From Anomaloglossus baeobatrachus (taxonomy: Eukaryota > Chordata > Amphibia > Anura > Aromobatidae): a stretch of 64,000 nt of DNA. Under the pieces are notes generated by a model, which did no database searches, was not told where the DNA came from, and was given only the letters and a program-made list of their open reading frames with translations. Position numbers and translations under genes: made by a program. Shown one piece after another: positions 30,252 through 42,090 of the stretch (within the stretch, counting starts at the first letter, position 1; each line of letters opens with the position of its first letter). Location: NCBI RefSeq assembly GCF_048569485.1, contig NC_134357.1, positions 229,393,735 through 229,457,734 of the forward strand. The letters are read 5' to 3'.

Positions 30252-32401
30252 CTAGGATCCAGGACTCAATGGCCACACAGTCAGGTTCAGGGCCGCGGAA
30301 TTCCGATGGAAAAACGGCCCTTGGGACAGTAAGTCTGGTCGGTCTGGTAGCGCCCACGGTTGGCCGACCGTGAGACGCCACAGATCCGGATACCACGCCC
30401 TCCTTGGCCAGTCTGGGGCGACGAGTATGACGCGGCTGCAGTCGGATCTGATCTTGCGTAGCACCCTGGGCAAGAGTGCCAGAGGTGGAAACACATAAGG
30501 GAGCCGGAACTGCGACCAATCTTGCACTAAGGCGTCTGCCGCCAGAGCTCTGTGATCGCGAGACCGTGCCATGAAGGTTGGGACCTTGTTGTTGCGCCGG
30601 GACGCCATTAGATCGACGTCCGGCCTTCCCCAGCGGCGACAGATTTCCTGAAACACTTCCGGGTGAAGGGACCATTCCCCTGCGTCCATGCCCTGGCGAC
30701 TGAGGAAGTCTGCTTCCCAGTTTTCTACGCCGGGGATGTGAACTGCGGATATGGTGGAGGCCGTGGCTTCCACCCACATCAGAATCCGCCGGACTTCCTG
30801 GAAGGCTTGCCGACTGCGAGTCCCCCCTTGGTGGTTGATGTATGCCACCGCTGTGGAGTTGTCCGACTGAATTCGGATCTGCTTTCCTTCCAGCCACTGC
30901 TGGAAGGCTAGTAGGGCAAGATACACTGCTCTGATCTCCAGAACATTGATCGGAAGGGTGGACTCCTGCTGAGTCCACGTACCCTGAGCCCTGTGGTGGA
31001 GAAAAACTGCTCCCCACTCTGACAGACTCGCGTCTGTCGTGACCACCGCCCAGGACGGTGGTAGGAAGGATCTTCCCTGTGATAATGAGGTGGGAAGAAG
31101 CCACCACTGCAGAGAGTCTTTGGCCGTCTGGGAAAGGGAGACTTTCCTGTCCAGGGATGTTGACTTCCCGTCCCATTGGCGGAGAATGTCCCATTGAAGT
31201 GGGCGCAGATGAAACTGCGCAAACGGAACCGCCTCCATTGCCGCCACCATCTTCCCGAGGAAGTGCATGAGGCGTCTTAAGGAGTGCGACTGACTTTGAA
31301 GGAGAGCCTGCACCCCAGTCTGTAGTGACCTCTGCTTGTCCAGCGGAAGCTTCACTATCGCTGAAAGAGAGTATGAAACTCCATGCCAAGATACGTTAGC
31401 GATTGGGTCGGTGACAGATTTGACTTTGAGAAGTTGATGATCCACCCGAACGTCTGGAGAGTCTCCAGTGCAACATTCAGGCTGAGTTGGCATGCCTCCT
31501 GAGAGGGTGCCTTGACAAGTAGATCGTCCAAGTAAGGGATCACAGAGTGTCCCTGAGAGTGCAAGACTGCTACCACTGCCGCCATGACCTTGGTGAACAC
31601 CCGTGGGGCTGTCGCCAGACCAAATGGCAGAGCTACGAACTGAAGATGGTCGTCTCCTATCACGAAGCGTAGAAAACGTTGGTGCTCTGTAGCAATCGGC
31701 ACGTGGAGATAAGCATCTTTGATGTCTATTGATGCTAGGAAATCTCCTTGAGACATTGAGGCAATGACTGAGCGGAGGGATTCCATCCGGAACCGCTTGG
31801 CGTTCACATGCTTGTTGAGCAGTTTTAGGTCCAGAACAGGACGGAATGAGCCGTCCTTTTTTGGCACCACAAAGAGATTGGAGTAAAAACCTTGTCCTTG
31901 TTCCTGAAGAGGAACAGGGGCCACCACTCCTTCTGCTCTTAGAGAATTCACCGCCTGCAGAAGGGCATCTGCTCGGTCGGGATGTGGGGAAGTTCTGAAG
32001 AACCGAGGCGGAGGACGAGAACTGAACTCTATCCTGTACCCGTGAGACAAAATGTCTGTTACCCACCGGTCTTTGACCTGTGGCAGCCAAATGTCGCAAA
32101 AGCGGGAGAGCCTGCCACCGACCGAGGATGCGGAGGGAGGCGGCCGAAAGTCATGAGGCAGCCGCCTTGGAAGCGGTACCTCCGGCTGCTTTCTTGGGGC
32201 GTGAGTGAGCCCGCCAGGAATCAGAGCTCCTTTGCTCTTTCGGAGTCCCTTTGGACGAGGCGAACTGGGGCTTGCCCGAGCCTCGAAAGGACCGAAACTT
32301 TGACTGCCACTTCCTCTGTTGAGGTTTGCTTGATCTGGGCTGGGGTAAGGAAGAGTCCTTACCTTTGGACTGTTTAATGATTTCCGCCAATTGCTCACCA
32401 A
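30252..32401 (-). pseudogene. DIRS copy A reverse transcriptase-RNase H region (fossil)
   Basis: Contains RT palm motifs (SIDIKDAYLHVPI, LPFGLATAPRVFTK, IPYLDDLL with the YxDD box). Further on is an RNase H-like region (VVTTDASLSEWGAVF, INVLEIRAVYLAL, QSDNSTAVAYINHQGG), then the linker typical of DIRS pol. This part of copy A is broken. The same region is open throughout in copy B. Confidence 0.88.
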
Positions 32402-33641
32402 ACAGTCTGTCTCCAGATAATGGCAAGCTGGTTAAACATTTTTTAGAAGCAGAATCTGCTTTCCATTCCTTTAACCACAAGGCTCTGCGCAAAACTACAG
32501 AGTTGGCGGAAGCCATTGCGGTACGGCTCGTAGAGTCCAGTACCGCATTAATAGCGTAGGTCGCAAACGCAGTCATTTGCGTAGTTAAGGACGCCACTTG
32601 CGGCACTGCTGGACGTATGAAAGAGTCCACCTGTGCCAAACCAGCTGAAATAGCTTGGAGCGCCCACACGGCCGCGAATGCTGGAGCAAACGACGCGCCA
32701 ATAGCTTCATAGACAGATTTCAACCAAAGGTCCATCTGTCTGTCATTGGCATCTTTAAGTGAAGCCCCATCCTCCACTGCAACTATGGATCTAGCTGCAA
32801 GCCTGGATATTGGAGGGTCCACTTTTGGACACTGGGTCCAGCGTTTGACCATGTCAGGGGGAAAGGGATAACGTGTATCCTTAAGACGTTTGGAAAAACG
32901 CTTGTCCGGATAAGCATGGTGTTTCTGGATTGATGCTCTGAAGTCAGAGTGGTCCAGAAAGGTGCTCAATTTACGCTTGGGATACAGGAAATGGAATTTC
33001 TCCTGCTGGGCAGCTGCCTCCTCTGCTGAAGGGGCTGGGGGAGAAATATCCAACAGCCTATTGATGGCCGCTATAAGGTCATTTACCATGGCGTCACCAT
33101 CTGGCGTATCCAAATTGAGTGCGGTGTCAGGGCTAGACCCCTGATCACCCACCTCTGTGTCATCATATAGAGACCCTTCTCGCTGAGACCCTGACCCGCG
33201 TGATGACGTGGAGGGTCTCTCCCAGCGAGCTCGCTTAGGCGGCCTGGGACTGTCATCGGAGTCAGAGCCCTCAGCCAGTGATGCCTGGGACCCCCGTGAA
33301 GTACGGATTAGTTCCAACTGAGGGGGACCGGGGAACATAGGCACAGCAGTGTCCATGGTCTGAGCAACTGGCCTGGACTGCAAGGTCTCCAGGATTTTTG
33401 TCATAGTCACAGACATTTTATCAGCAAAGACTGCAAATTCTGTCCCCGTCACCGGGGCAGGGTTCACAGGCGTCTCTGCCTGGGCTACTACCACCATAGG
33501 CTCTGGCTGACGAAGTGCCACTGGGACTGAACATTGCACACAATGAGAGTCGTTGGAGCCTGCTGGTAGATTAGCCCCACATGCTGTACAAGCAGTGTAT
33601 ACAGCCCGTGCCTTGGCACCCTTGCGTTTTGTGGATGACAT
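32151..33641 (-). CDS. DIRS copy A ORF1 (Gag-like)
   Basis: 496 residues. It begins MSSTKRKGAKARAVYTACTA with two Cys-x-x-Cys pairs within the first 45 residues. A Ser/Asp/Pro-rich acidic region (about 130-200) follows, then a conserved helical central domain (about 230-420) and a basic Ser/Lys/Arg-rich C-terminus. The role by family is a nucleic-acid-binding structural protein. It overlaps the RT frame at its 3' end. It is about 90% identical by eye to the ORF1 of copy B. Confidence 0.8.
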   Translation of the reverse strand: MSSTKRKGAKARAVYTACTACGANLPAGSNDSHCVQCSVPVALRQPEPMVVVAQAETPVNPAPVTGTEFAVFADKMSVTMTKILETLQSRPVAQTMDTAVPMFPGPPQLELIRTSRGSQASLAEGSDSDDSPRPPKRARWERPSTSSRGSGSQREGSLYDDTEVGDQGSSPDTALNLDTPDGDAMVNDLIAAINRLLDISPPAPSAEEAAAQQEKFHFLYPKRKLSTFLDHSDFRASIQKHHAYPDKRFSKRLKDTRYPFPPDMVKRWTQCPKVDPPISRLAARSIVAVEDGASLKDANDRQMDLWLKSVYEAIGASFAPAFAAVWALQAISAGLAQVDSFIRPAVPQVASLTTQMTAFATYAINAVLDSTSRTAMASANSVVLRRALWLKEWKADSASKKCLTSLPLSGDRLFGEQLAEIIKQSKGKDSSLPQPRSSKPQQRKWQSKFRSFRGSGKPQFASSKGTPKEQRSSDSWRAHSRPKKAAGGTASKAAAS

Positions 33642-34662
33642 GTTGTTGTCTTCCCAGAGCAATATAGGGTATACAGCCAAGAAGCGACCGTACAGTGCAG
33701 TATATATATATATATATCTGGTACAGGAAAAAGTACACCAATACACACTGTGGCACTAGAGGGGCCAGCACTAAAGTGCTGCTTACCGCCCGCTAAACGC
33801 GGGTGTGTGGTCGCCAGAAATCCCTAGTCTTGGGTCTCCCAGAGCCTGTGTCCGTCCTCCAGCCAGAACTGCATGCAGGAATGGCTGCCGGCGTCCTGTG
33901 GAGGGGGGGGCGGGCCCTGGGCGTGCCAGACCAAAAGCGGGAAACCTGCGTCCCACTGTGCCAAGTGAGAGGGCTGGAGCATGTAAATAAGGCTCCAGCC
34001 CTCGGCGCTGAGTAAACGTACAGCGTCTCTCCCCTTCCCTGATTGACAGGGAGGGGGCGGGAACGAAGCGGAGCTAGGCCGCAAAAGCCGGGGACTAAAT
34101 TTATAAGCGCCGCCGCCGTAAAAGCGCGGTCGGCGCTAAGTCCCCGGCGCACTACAAGTCCCAGCCGCGCCGCCGCTCCGAGAGTGGCCGGCGCGGTAGT
34201 TCCCAGCACATGAAGTCACACAGCTAAGCTGCTGTGACTCAAACCCCAGCGTTACTGTCCCCGGCGCACTAACACACCCAGCAAGTCTGGTGTGTGCGTG
34301 CCCGCCTGAACGGGGACACAGAGTACCTGAAAGTTGCAGGGCCTTGTCCCTGAATGGTACACAGCTCCGTATCCATCAGGTTCACTGGGTCTGTGGATGG
34401 AGCCCGGCCTCAGGGCTTGGGGGCCGGTAAAATCCCACTTCCACAGAGCCCCTCAGGGGGATGGGGAAGGAAAACAGCATGTGGGCTCCAGCCTCCGTAC
34501 CCGCAATGGGTACCTCAACCTTACAAACCACAAGTGGGGTAAGAAGGGAGCATGCTGGGGGCCGTATATGGGCCCTCTTTTCTTCCATCCGACATAGTCA
34601 GCAGCTACTGCTGACTAAACAGTGGAGCTATGCGTGGATGTCTGACCTCCTTCGCACAAAGC
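33642..34662 (-). promoter_or_regulatory. DIRS copy A 5' leader
   Basis: GC-rich non-coding region between the right inverted end and ORF1, on the minus strand. It contains a short TA run (33701-33716). By position it should hold the element's promoter. No coding signal. Confidence 0.4.
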
Positions 34663-34806
34663 AGAAAACTGGTGAGCCAGTGATCCCACTGGGGGTGTAT
34701 AGCCAGAAGGGGAGGGGCCTTACACTTTTTAGTGTAATGCTTTGTGTGGCCTCCGGAGGCAGTGCTATACACCCAATCGTCTGGGTCTCCCAATGGAGCG
34801 CCGAAG

Positions 34807-35190
34807 AAAAAAGCAATAAAAAACAAATGTCCTGCGTACCACAAATTGGAATCAATAAGAGCGTCATTTCATCATGCAAAACACAAACCCACAGTTTGCT
34901 CAATCAACAGAAAAATAAAAATGTTACCAGTCTCGGAAAATGGTAACACAAAGTAAAAAGAAAAAAAAAATGTTTAACAAAATGCATGTTTTTCACCCCA
35001 TGTGGATTTTTTCCCGTTTTTTTTCCGTACAATGGATGGTAAAATTAGTGGTGTTATTCTAAAAAAAACTACAACTTGTCCCACATTTAAGTTAATAGAA
35101 AAAATAAAGAAATTATGAATCTTGGAAGAAGGGGGGGGGAAACAAAAAAACAACACAAAAATGTAAAATGCTTTGGTCCTTAACAGACTA
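34807..35190. other. Intron DNA on the far side of DIRS copy A
   Basis: AT-rich with long A runs, no coding signal. It resembles 28098-28743. Confidence 0.4.
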
Positions 35191-35740
35191 AAAGCCATTT
35201 TACACACAGCGACATCGCTAGCGATGTCGCTGGTGAAAGCACCCGCCCCCATCGGTTGTGCGTCACGGGCAAATCGCTGCCCGTGGCGCACAACATTGCT
35301 AGTACCCGTCACACTATACTTACTTGCCTAGCGATGTCGCTGTGGCCGGCGAACCGCCTCCTTTCTAAGGGGGAGGTTCGTTCGGCATCACAAAGCGGCC
35401 ACCCAATAGAGGCGGAGGAGCGGCCGGAATATCCCACCCACCTCCTTCCTTTCTCATTGCCGGCGACCACAGGTACGATGTTGTTCCTCGTTCCTGCGGT
35501 GTCACACAGCGATGTGTGCTGCCGCAGGAACGACGAACAACCTGCGTCCTGCCACAGCAACGATATTTGAGATTAGAACGACGTGTCAACAATCAACGAT
35601 ATGGTGAGTATTTTTGATCGTTAACGGTCGTTCGTATGTTTCACACGCAACGACGTCGCTAACGAGGCCGGATGTGCGTCACGAATTCCATGACCCCAAC
35701 GATATCTCGTTACTGATGTCGTTGCACGTAAAGCGGCCTT
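35191..35740. mobile_element. MITE, 'TTTACAC' family, copy 4
   Basis: Left end aaagccattttacacacagc, right end gcacgtaaagcggcctt. It has the internal hairpin around gttcctcgttcctgcggtgt. The terminal bases have decayed. Confidence 0.72.
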
Positions 35741-36220
35741 AAGCAGGAGGAGGATCCTCATAAACAGCAAATCTGCTTGAGGTTGATCTTTTTTATTCAT
35801 CCTCCTGACTGGAGAGGAGTGAGCCTGAGGTTCGAGGTTCGGAAACCGACTTCCAAAAAAAACAAAGTTCAGGTTTGAAGTTGGAGTGAGTTACGAGAGT
35901 AAACCACTCAAGCGAGCAGCGCTGTGCTCGGTATGAGTGGTCCTCATCCCTGTGCAGGCTGCGTGCAGTGTTTGAACGGCTCATACTGGGGGTAAAATCA
36001 GCGCAATGTGCACACACAAAACAAACAAAATTTGAAAAACGCCGCCCACCCTCCCCCAGAAGTATTCTGCTTATAGCTGGCTGCATGTGGGCAGAGGCAC
36101 AAACTGCCCAATATATGACATCCATTGAGGTTTGGATCAAGTTAGGGTCACAAACCAAACCTTATCTAAGGCTCAAATGTGCCCTGTGAACCAAACCTCC
36201 AAAAGGTTCACTCATTTCTA
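35741..36220. mobile_element. Short inverted-end repeat, 'GAGTGAGCC' family, copy 1
   Basis: gagtgagcctgaggttcgag near 35818 is inverted relative to ggaggtttggttcac (minus strand) near 36190. The interior contains cccaccctcccccagaagta and gcccaatatatgacatccat. The same landmarks recur at 58921-59295. Non-coding MITE- or SINE-like element; class not determined. Confidence 0.5.
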
Positions 36221-37306
36221 CTCCTGATTACTGGCTGTTCCTATACGCGGAAGCAGAAACTTTTACAAAAGGGTAAAAAGAGCCTGCAAGGGCTGCAGAA
36301 AGCACATCAAAATATAACAGGTCACTGATTGTGACCAGTGATTGGCTCTGCTGTCATTTCATGCTTGTCAAGAAGGACTATGCTGTAGAGGCCAGCAGGG
36401 GAACTGGAAAGCATTGGAATGGGAGCCGTGGAGATCAGCAAGATATCAATTTTAATTTTTTACATTATTTGACCATTTTTTTTTATTCCAAAAGTGGACA
36501 AGTCATTTATTCTAGAATACCTATTTTTCACTCTTGTAACTGAAGAACACAAAGAGCGTGAAGTCTAAAAACGATCACCGGGAAGTAAGGAAAAAAAAAT
36601 AAAGAAAAAGAAATTCTCCTCTCCAGGATTGAAAAATAATGGTTGTAGTTTTGGCGAAAAGCTAGACGGTCTATCAGTTGTAGTCATCCATTTGTTCACA
36701 AGAGCTTCAGGAAAGGATACAGTCAGTATTTGGAATTCCATCAAAACTTGTCCAGAGGCTTGTACTGTTTACAGTAGACTTTGTCAAAGTCTGAATGATT
36801 TAAAAAGGCTTTTAGCCCTACAAAAAGGGACCAGGGTCCTTAATCTGTTTCCCACATTACCAGAACAACTCTATGATAAAAGCCATTTTGGAACCCAGAT
36901 CTTACAGTCTGAGCGCTCCCCATTATATAAATTGTTTCCTTGTTAGGAAAACGTATAAGAGCAATAGCGAGCTCCCAGATTAGAAGAGAATTAAGATGGC
37001 AGCAAAGAGTGGAGGTGATAATCATTAAAATAGGGTTTTATTCTGAGGGCTGCAATTGGTAGGTTGTCAAATTACGGTTCCTTGCTAACCTTGAGGCTCA
37101 AAATAGCTTGACTAGATGGACAAAAATTGCATATCATGTACTTGGACACCTTAAAGTTCCCTGCGGCCAAAGACAGCACAAATGGAATACTAATAAAAAA
37201 GGAACAGAGCTTAAGGGTACAGAGATATCCTTTAGGCTGTGTGCCCATGATGAGCTTTTAGTGATTTCTACTGATTTTCTTGTATGTAAATTAGGATACT
37301 TACAGA
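36221..37306. other. zfp91 intron, no recognised element
   Basis: Single-copy-looking DNA. Frames of 60-105 codons (for example 36629-36946) show no domain and no flanking splice logic. Confidence 0.45.
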
Positions 37307-39050
37307 CAGGGCTGTGGAGTCGGAGTCGGAGTTCATTTTTGTGGAGTCGAAGTCGGTATAAAATGCACTGACTCAGACTCCTAAAATCTATAATAAATTG
37401 GGGACAGTAGTGCAATGCAGAATGTGCTGAATATTTTTTCATAGGAATTTGGGAAAGTTATGAAATGTCCTATAAATGTCTGTTCTATTCCTGATCTAAG
37501 GCTACATTCACACATTGCGTTTTTGCTGCGTTTTTTGAGGATACGTTTTTCACCTACAAAAGCAGATCAGCTTTTTAATAAACCACATCCTCTGAAAGGT
37601 TTTTGAGCTCATAAATAATACTTTCAATAGCAAAAGCAGATTAGAAAAACACCACACAAACTGACATGCTCATTCTTTGTGAGGATTCCTTTTGAGCCCA
37701 AAAATGGATCCTCACAAACCAATGCTTCAAACATGATAAGTACAATTTAACTGATGAATGAGAGTAATGAACAACAGCTAGAAGAACATTTAGGATTCAG
37801 TATGTTTGAGATGGAGCCACAGCGCTGCTCATGTAACTGAGGAACAAACAGATATTACAACAGAAGAACAGCAAAATGATACTTTAGGATTAGATGATCT
37901 TGTTGAAGCTGCTTCAAAACACTTTCATATTCATCACATGCGCTGTGTTGTGCACACGCTGCAGCTGGCAAGAAGAGTCTGCATGAGGCACATGCTGGAA
38001 ATCTGATTGGAAAAGTGAGGAAGTTGGTTATTGCAGACAGAACCCCTAAAATTGATTCCATCTTGAAGAGACGTGCTGGGAAAGGGGCAATTGTCGATCA
38101 AGCCACTTGGTGAGGCAGCACTTATTTAATGACTGAGCGATTGCTTGAACTAAAATAGTTTCTTATAGATAAGGTGAACCCTCAAGTAACATTAAATGAA
38201 GGTTAATGGACACAAGTGGCTGAATTGAAGGAATTGCTTAATCACCCATTTCCTGTGACTAAAAAATTACAAGCTGAGGATTTAACTCCTGGCATTATCA
38301 TAAGGGAGTGGAAGAACTTGCTATTTTGCCTGTCCCAAAGAGGAGGTTTAATCGCAGATAGCATTTCTGCTTCAATGAAATAGAGACACAGCTATTGGAA
38401 AATAAAATTCTTATGGCAGCTGTTTATGTGGACCCAAGTCATCGTATACTGCTTGATGATCAACAGCTTACTAAAGGAAAAGAAGCTCTGAGTGAGGTAG
38501 CAGTTAGGATGAGCGGCTACAAGACTGCCAGGCGCAAGAGGACTTGGGTCCTGACAGTGCTACTGCTGCCATATTTTCATCCTCATCAGATGAGGAGTTT
38601 AGCTTTGACAAGTATTTGGATGACATGAAGAAGGCAAAGCGTTGCCGCAAGGAAAAAGATTTCACTCAGTCTCCTATAGCAGCAGATTGACCAGATTTTA
38701 GCAAAATTTTTCACTTGCTCTCAAAGAAATAGACAAATTCAACCGTTCATCAAAACTGACTGTGCATGAGGCAATTCCTTTATACCTGGAAATTGTTAGA
38801 GATGTTGCCCATGTGGTTATGGCTTTGCCTCCAACCCAAGTTACTGTAGAGAGGTTGTTCTCTAGCCTTAAAATTATTAGGTCAGATTTGAGGTCATCTA
38901 TGAAGGAGGATCTGATGGAGGCAATTCTATTTCTTACAACAAATTCCTAGACTGCATAAATGTTATTTAGTATGTCTTTGTTGAAAACTGTTTTTTGCCA
39001 CTTACATAGTTTATTACATAGTATTGTATATACACATATATATATATATA
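37307..39050 (+). pseudogene. hAT transposon, decayed
   Basis: Begins cagggctgtggagtcggagt, a hAT-type 5' end known from several vertebrate hAT families. Transposase remnants are spread over short plus-strand frames. One at 37806-38006 has the C-x-x-H-T-L-Q-L-A type motif (MRCVVHTLQLARRVCM). Another at 38395-38628 is acidic, and 38762-38950 carries the hAT dimerisation domain (MALPPTQVTVERLFSSLKII then RSDLRSSM). Several in-frame stops and frame changes separate them. The right inverted end is absent; the Helitron at 39053 begins there. A Harbinger-like MITE end sits at 37500. Confidence 0.82.
37500..37735. mobile_element. Harbinger-like MITE fragment inside hAT
   Basis: ggctacattcacacattgcg preceded by TAA matches the left end of the MITE at 53753. 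The right end was not found. Confidence 0.4.
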
Positions 39051-39524
39051 CACTAGAAGGTGGCCCGATTCTAACGCATCGGGTATTCTAGAATTTACGT
39101 ATCGTGTAGGTGGTAATGTATGATTTTTGTTATATATATAGATGTTGTTTTGTGTAGTTGCCAAGTGTTTGTGTAGAGCGCTGTAAATGTTCTGGGTGTT
39201 GTCTGGGTGTGGGTGGGTGTGAGAGTGGTGTTGTTTGTGTGTTGTGTTGTGTGTTGCATTGTTTGTGGAGCGCTGTGGGTCTGTAGCGTTGTGTGTGTGT
39301 GGTGCTGTGTGTGTAGGCATGTGTGTCTGGGTGGGTGTGTGTGTGGGGTGCGTGTGTGTTTTGGGGGGAGGTATGTTTTGTGCAATGTCTGTGTTGCACG
39401 GTATGTGCATATATTTGTGTGTGCCGCGGTGTTTGTGTGTTGTGTGTGAGGCGTTGTCTGTGCGTGTGTTCTGCGGTACGTGTGTGGCGGTGTATGTGTG
39501 TTTTGGGGGAGGTGTGCACCCCCG

Positions 39525-40625
39525 ATCGTGGTCCAACCCCCATGCTGCACCCCCCATCGTGCTCCTTCCCCCATGCTGCGCATCCCCCATCGTGCTCCAT
39601 CCCCCATGCTGCGCACCCCCCATCGTGCTCCATCCCCCATGATGCGCACCCCCCATCGTGCTCCATCCCCCATGATGCGCACCCCCCATCGTGCTCCATC
39701 CCCCATGCTGTGAACCCCCCATCGTGTTTCATCCCCCCATTCTGGGCACCCCCCCATCGTGGTCCACCCCCCATCGTGCTCCATCCCCCATGCTGCACTC
39801 CCCATCGTGCTCCATCCCCCATGCTGCGCACCCCCCATCGTGCTCCATCCCCCCATTCTGGGCACCCCCCATCGTGCTCCATCCCCCATGCTGCACCCCC
39901 CATCGTGCTCCATTCCCCATGCTGCGCACCCCCCATCGTGTTTCATCCCCCCATTCTGGGCACCCCCCATCGTGGTCCACCCCCCATGCTGCACCCCCCA
40001 TCGTGCTCAATCCCCCATGCTGCACTCCCCATTGTGCTCCATCCCCCATGCTGCACCCCCCATCGTGCTCCATTCCCCATGCTGCGCACCCCCCATCGTG
40101 TTTCATCCCCCCATTCTGGGCACCCCCCCATCGTGGTCCACCCCCCATGCTGCACCCCCCATCGTGCTCCATCCCCCATGCTGCACCCCCCATCGTGCTC
40201 CATCCCCCATGCTGCACCACTCATCGTGCTCCATCCCCCATGCTGCACTCCCCATCGTGCTCCATGCCCCATGCTGCACTCCCCATCGTGCTCCATCCCC
40301 CATGCTGCGCACCCCCCAGTCTGGGCACTCCCCATCATGGTCCACCCCCCATGCTGCACCCATCGTGCTCCATCCCCCATGCTGCACCCCCATCGTGCTC
40401 CATCCCCCATGCTGCACCCCCCATCGTGCTCCATCCCCCATGCTGCGCACCCCCCATGCTGCGCACCCCCCATCGTGTTTCATCCCCCCATTCTGGGCAC
40501 CCCCCATCGTGCTCCATCCCCCATGCTGCGCACCCCCCATCGTGTTTCACCCCCCCATTCTGGACACCCCCCATCGTGGTCCACCCCCCATGCTGCACCC
40601 CCCATCGTGCTCCATCCCCCATGCT
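39525..40625. repeat. 33-bp C-rich minisatellite
   Basis: About 33 imperfect copies of a unit containing cccccatcgtgctccatccc and ccatgctgcgcac. Because the unit is 33 bases (a multiple of three), frames stay open on both strands for up to 450 codons. They are not genes. Confidence 0.95.
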
Positions 40626-40749
40626 GCGAAATCCTCAGAGAGGAGTATAATAGGAGGATTATAATAGGAGTATAATGGGAGCAGTAGTCCTGGGGAAAGA
40701 GGAGTATAATGGGAGGAGTTGTCCTGGGGGGGAGGTGTATAGGTGCCCA

Positions 40750-41060
40750 ACGTGTGCGGGGGGCGTGGCCGAGCGGGCATAGTGTGAGGGGGGCGTGACC
40801 TAGCGGGCATCACATGTGGGGGCGTAGCCTAGCGGGCATCGCGTACGGGGGCGTGGCCTAGCGGGCATCGCGTACGGGGGCGTGGCCTAGTGGGCATTGC
40901 GTGCGGGGGCGTGGCCTAGCGGGCATCGCATGCGGGGGCGTGGCCTAGCGGGCATCATTTGCGGGGGCGGGCCTGGCCAAACGGTTAATCCATGCGGGGG
41001 GCGGGGCCAGGCCGAGCGGCCAATCGATGTGGAGGGGCGGGGCCAGGCAGAGCCCAGCAG
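40750..41060. repeat. ~29-35-bp GC-rich minisatellite
   Basis: Repeats of gggggcgtggcctagcgggc with variable spacers, grading into ggcggggccaggc at the right. Confidence 0.88.
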
Positions 41061-41091
41061 CCAATCCGACGGTTGTCACTGTAAGGACACG

Positions 41092-41220
41092 GTCACGGTG
41101 ACACAATGTCACGGTGACACAATGTCACGGTGACACAATGTCACGGTGACACAATGTCACGGTGACACAATGTCACGGTGACACAATGTCACGGTGACAC
41201 AATGTCACGGTGACACAATT
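41092..41220. repeat. 16-bp minisatellite, eight copies
   Basis: tcacggtgacacaatg repeated eight times almost without change. Each unit contains the palindrome tcacggtga. Confidence 0.95.
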
Positions 41221-41249
41221 TTGGAGCAAGACAGACAGACGCAATAAGG

Positions 41250-41253
<4 letters not shown>

Positions 41254-41343
<90 letters not shown>

Positions 41344-41480
41344 CATACATACATACATATATATATATACATATACACACACACGCACATATATACACAT
41401 ATACATATATATATACACACACATATACACACACACACACACATCCAGCAGAGCCTCCAGCCCCTATATATATATATGTA
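41254..41480. repeat. Compound TA/CATA/CA microsatellite
   Basis: About 80 bases of pure TA, then acatacat, then mixed TA/CA runs. Confidence 0.95.
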
Positions 41481-41486
41481 ATCTAC

Positions 41487-41806
41487 AGTCATATGAAAAA
41501 GTTTGGGCACCCCTATTAATGTTAACCTTTTTTCTTTGTAACAATTTGGGTTTTTGCAACAGCTATTTCAGTTTCCTATATCTAATAACTGATGGACTCA
41601 GTAATATTTCTGGATTGAAATGAGGTTTATTGTACTAACACAAAATGTGCAATCCGCATTTAAACAAAATTTGACCGATGCAAAAGTATGGGCACCTCAA
41701 CATAAAAGTGACATTAATATTTTGTAGATCCTCCTTTTGCAAAAATCACAGCCTCTATTCGCTTATTGTAGCTTTTCATGAGTTCCTGGATCCTGGATGA
41801 AGGCAT
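41487..41806 (-). mobile_element. Tc1-like family 2, truncated end
   Basis: Starts after TA with cagtcatatgaaaaagtttg and matches the first 320 bases of the complete copy at 49408, up to cctggatgaagg. Then homology stops. The rest, including the other inverted end, is missing. Confidence 0.85.
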
Positions 41807-42090
41807 CTCAGTGATAGAGCAATATTTGCAGTTTCACATCACTGAGCTGTTGATGCATATGGCAGAGGGCTGTCTGCTGCAGGCATCGAACACAGCTCAG
41901 ATCCGCTTGTATCAGCTCTGTTGAAGCCTGGTTATTACAAGTTGGGTTTTGGAGGAGCACAGGAGTTTTGCCCTTCTAAAAACCAGCTAACAGAACAATA
42001 ATGTAAGACGACACAGGCAGCTATATGAACATGTCAGAAGATAAATTTGGGCTGGCAGAATGGTGTACAAGACTATGCAGTTCACAGAAA
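41807..42090. other. zfp91 intron spacer
   Basis: No feature recognised. It abuts DIRS copy B. Confidence 0.5.

Larger units (their letters stand above)
28744..34806 (-). mobile_element. DIRS-type tyrosine-recombinase retroelement, copy A (nearly whole fossil)
   Basis: A 6.1-kb element read from the minus strand. The inverted ends are 28783-28925 and 34663-34800 (shared block gtatagccagaaggggaggg). An internal complementary region at about 29085-29160 carries, side by side, the complements of the outer left end (ggaatttacggtaagtaac) and the outer right end (ttcttcggcgctccattggg), the classic DIRS arrangement. The parts in order are ORF1, RT-RNase H and tyrosine recombinase, partly overlapping. 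It looks close to whole, with about one break, so it is probably young. It lies in sense orientation within the zfp91 intron. Confidence 0.93.
39053..41254 (-). mobile_element. Array-rich Helitron-like element, family 2
   Basis: On the minus strand the 3' end is the hairpin cccgatgcgttagaatcggg followed by ccaccttCTAG (ending at 39053) and then T, the canonical Helitron terminus. Going upstream it contains a GT-rich stretch (39100-39510) and three separate minisatellites with different units. It reaches the gcgtctgtctgtcttgctcc block (41219-41242), which borders a TA microsatellite that hides the 5' TC end. No Rep/helicase is present. Confidence 0.62.

Noticed and set aside
29726-32559. Plus-strand frames across the DIRS copies (also 43118-45658).
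   Set aside because: Antisense shadows of the recombinase, RT and ORF1 coding regions.
36629-36946. 105-codon plus-strand frame in the zfp91 intron.
   Set aside because: No domain, no repeat match and no splice context; the length is within chance for AT-balanced DNA.
39095-40675. Overlapping frames of up to 450 codons on both strands.
   Set aside because: Produced by a 33-bp tandem repeat, which keeps frames open. The protein would be pure repeat with no domain.
41189-41623. Tyr/Ile-only frames.
   Set aside because: Translation of the TA/CA microsatellite.
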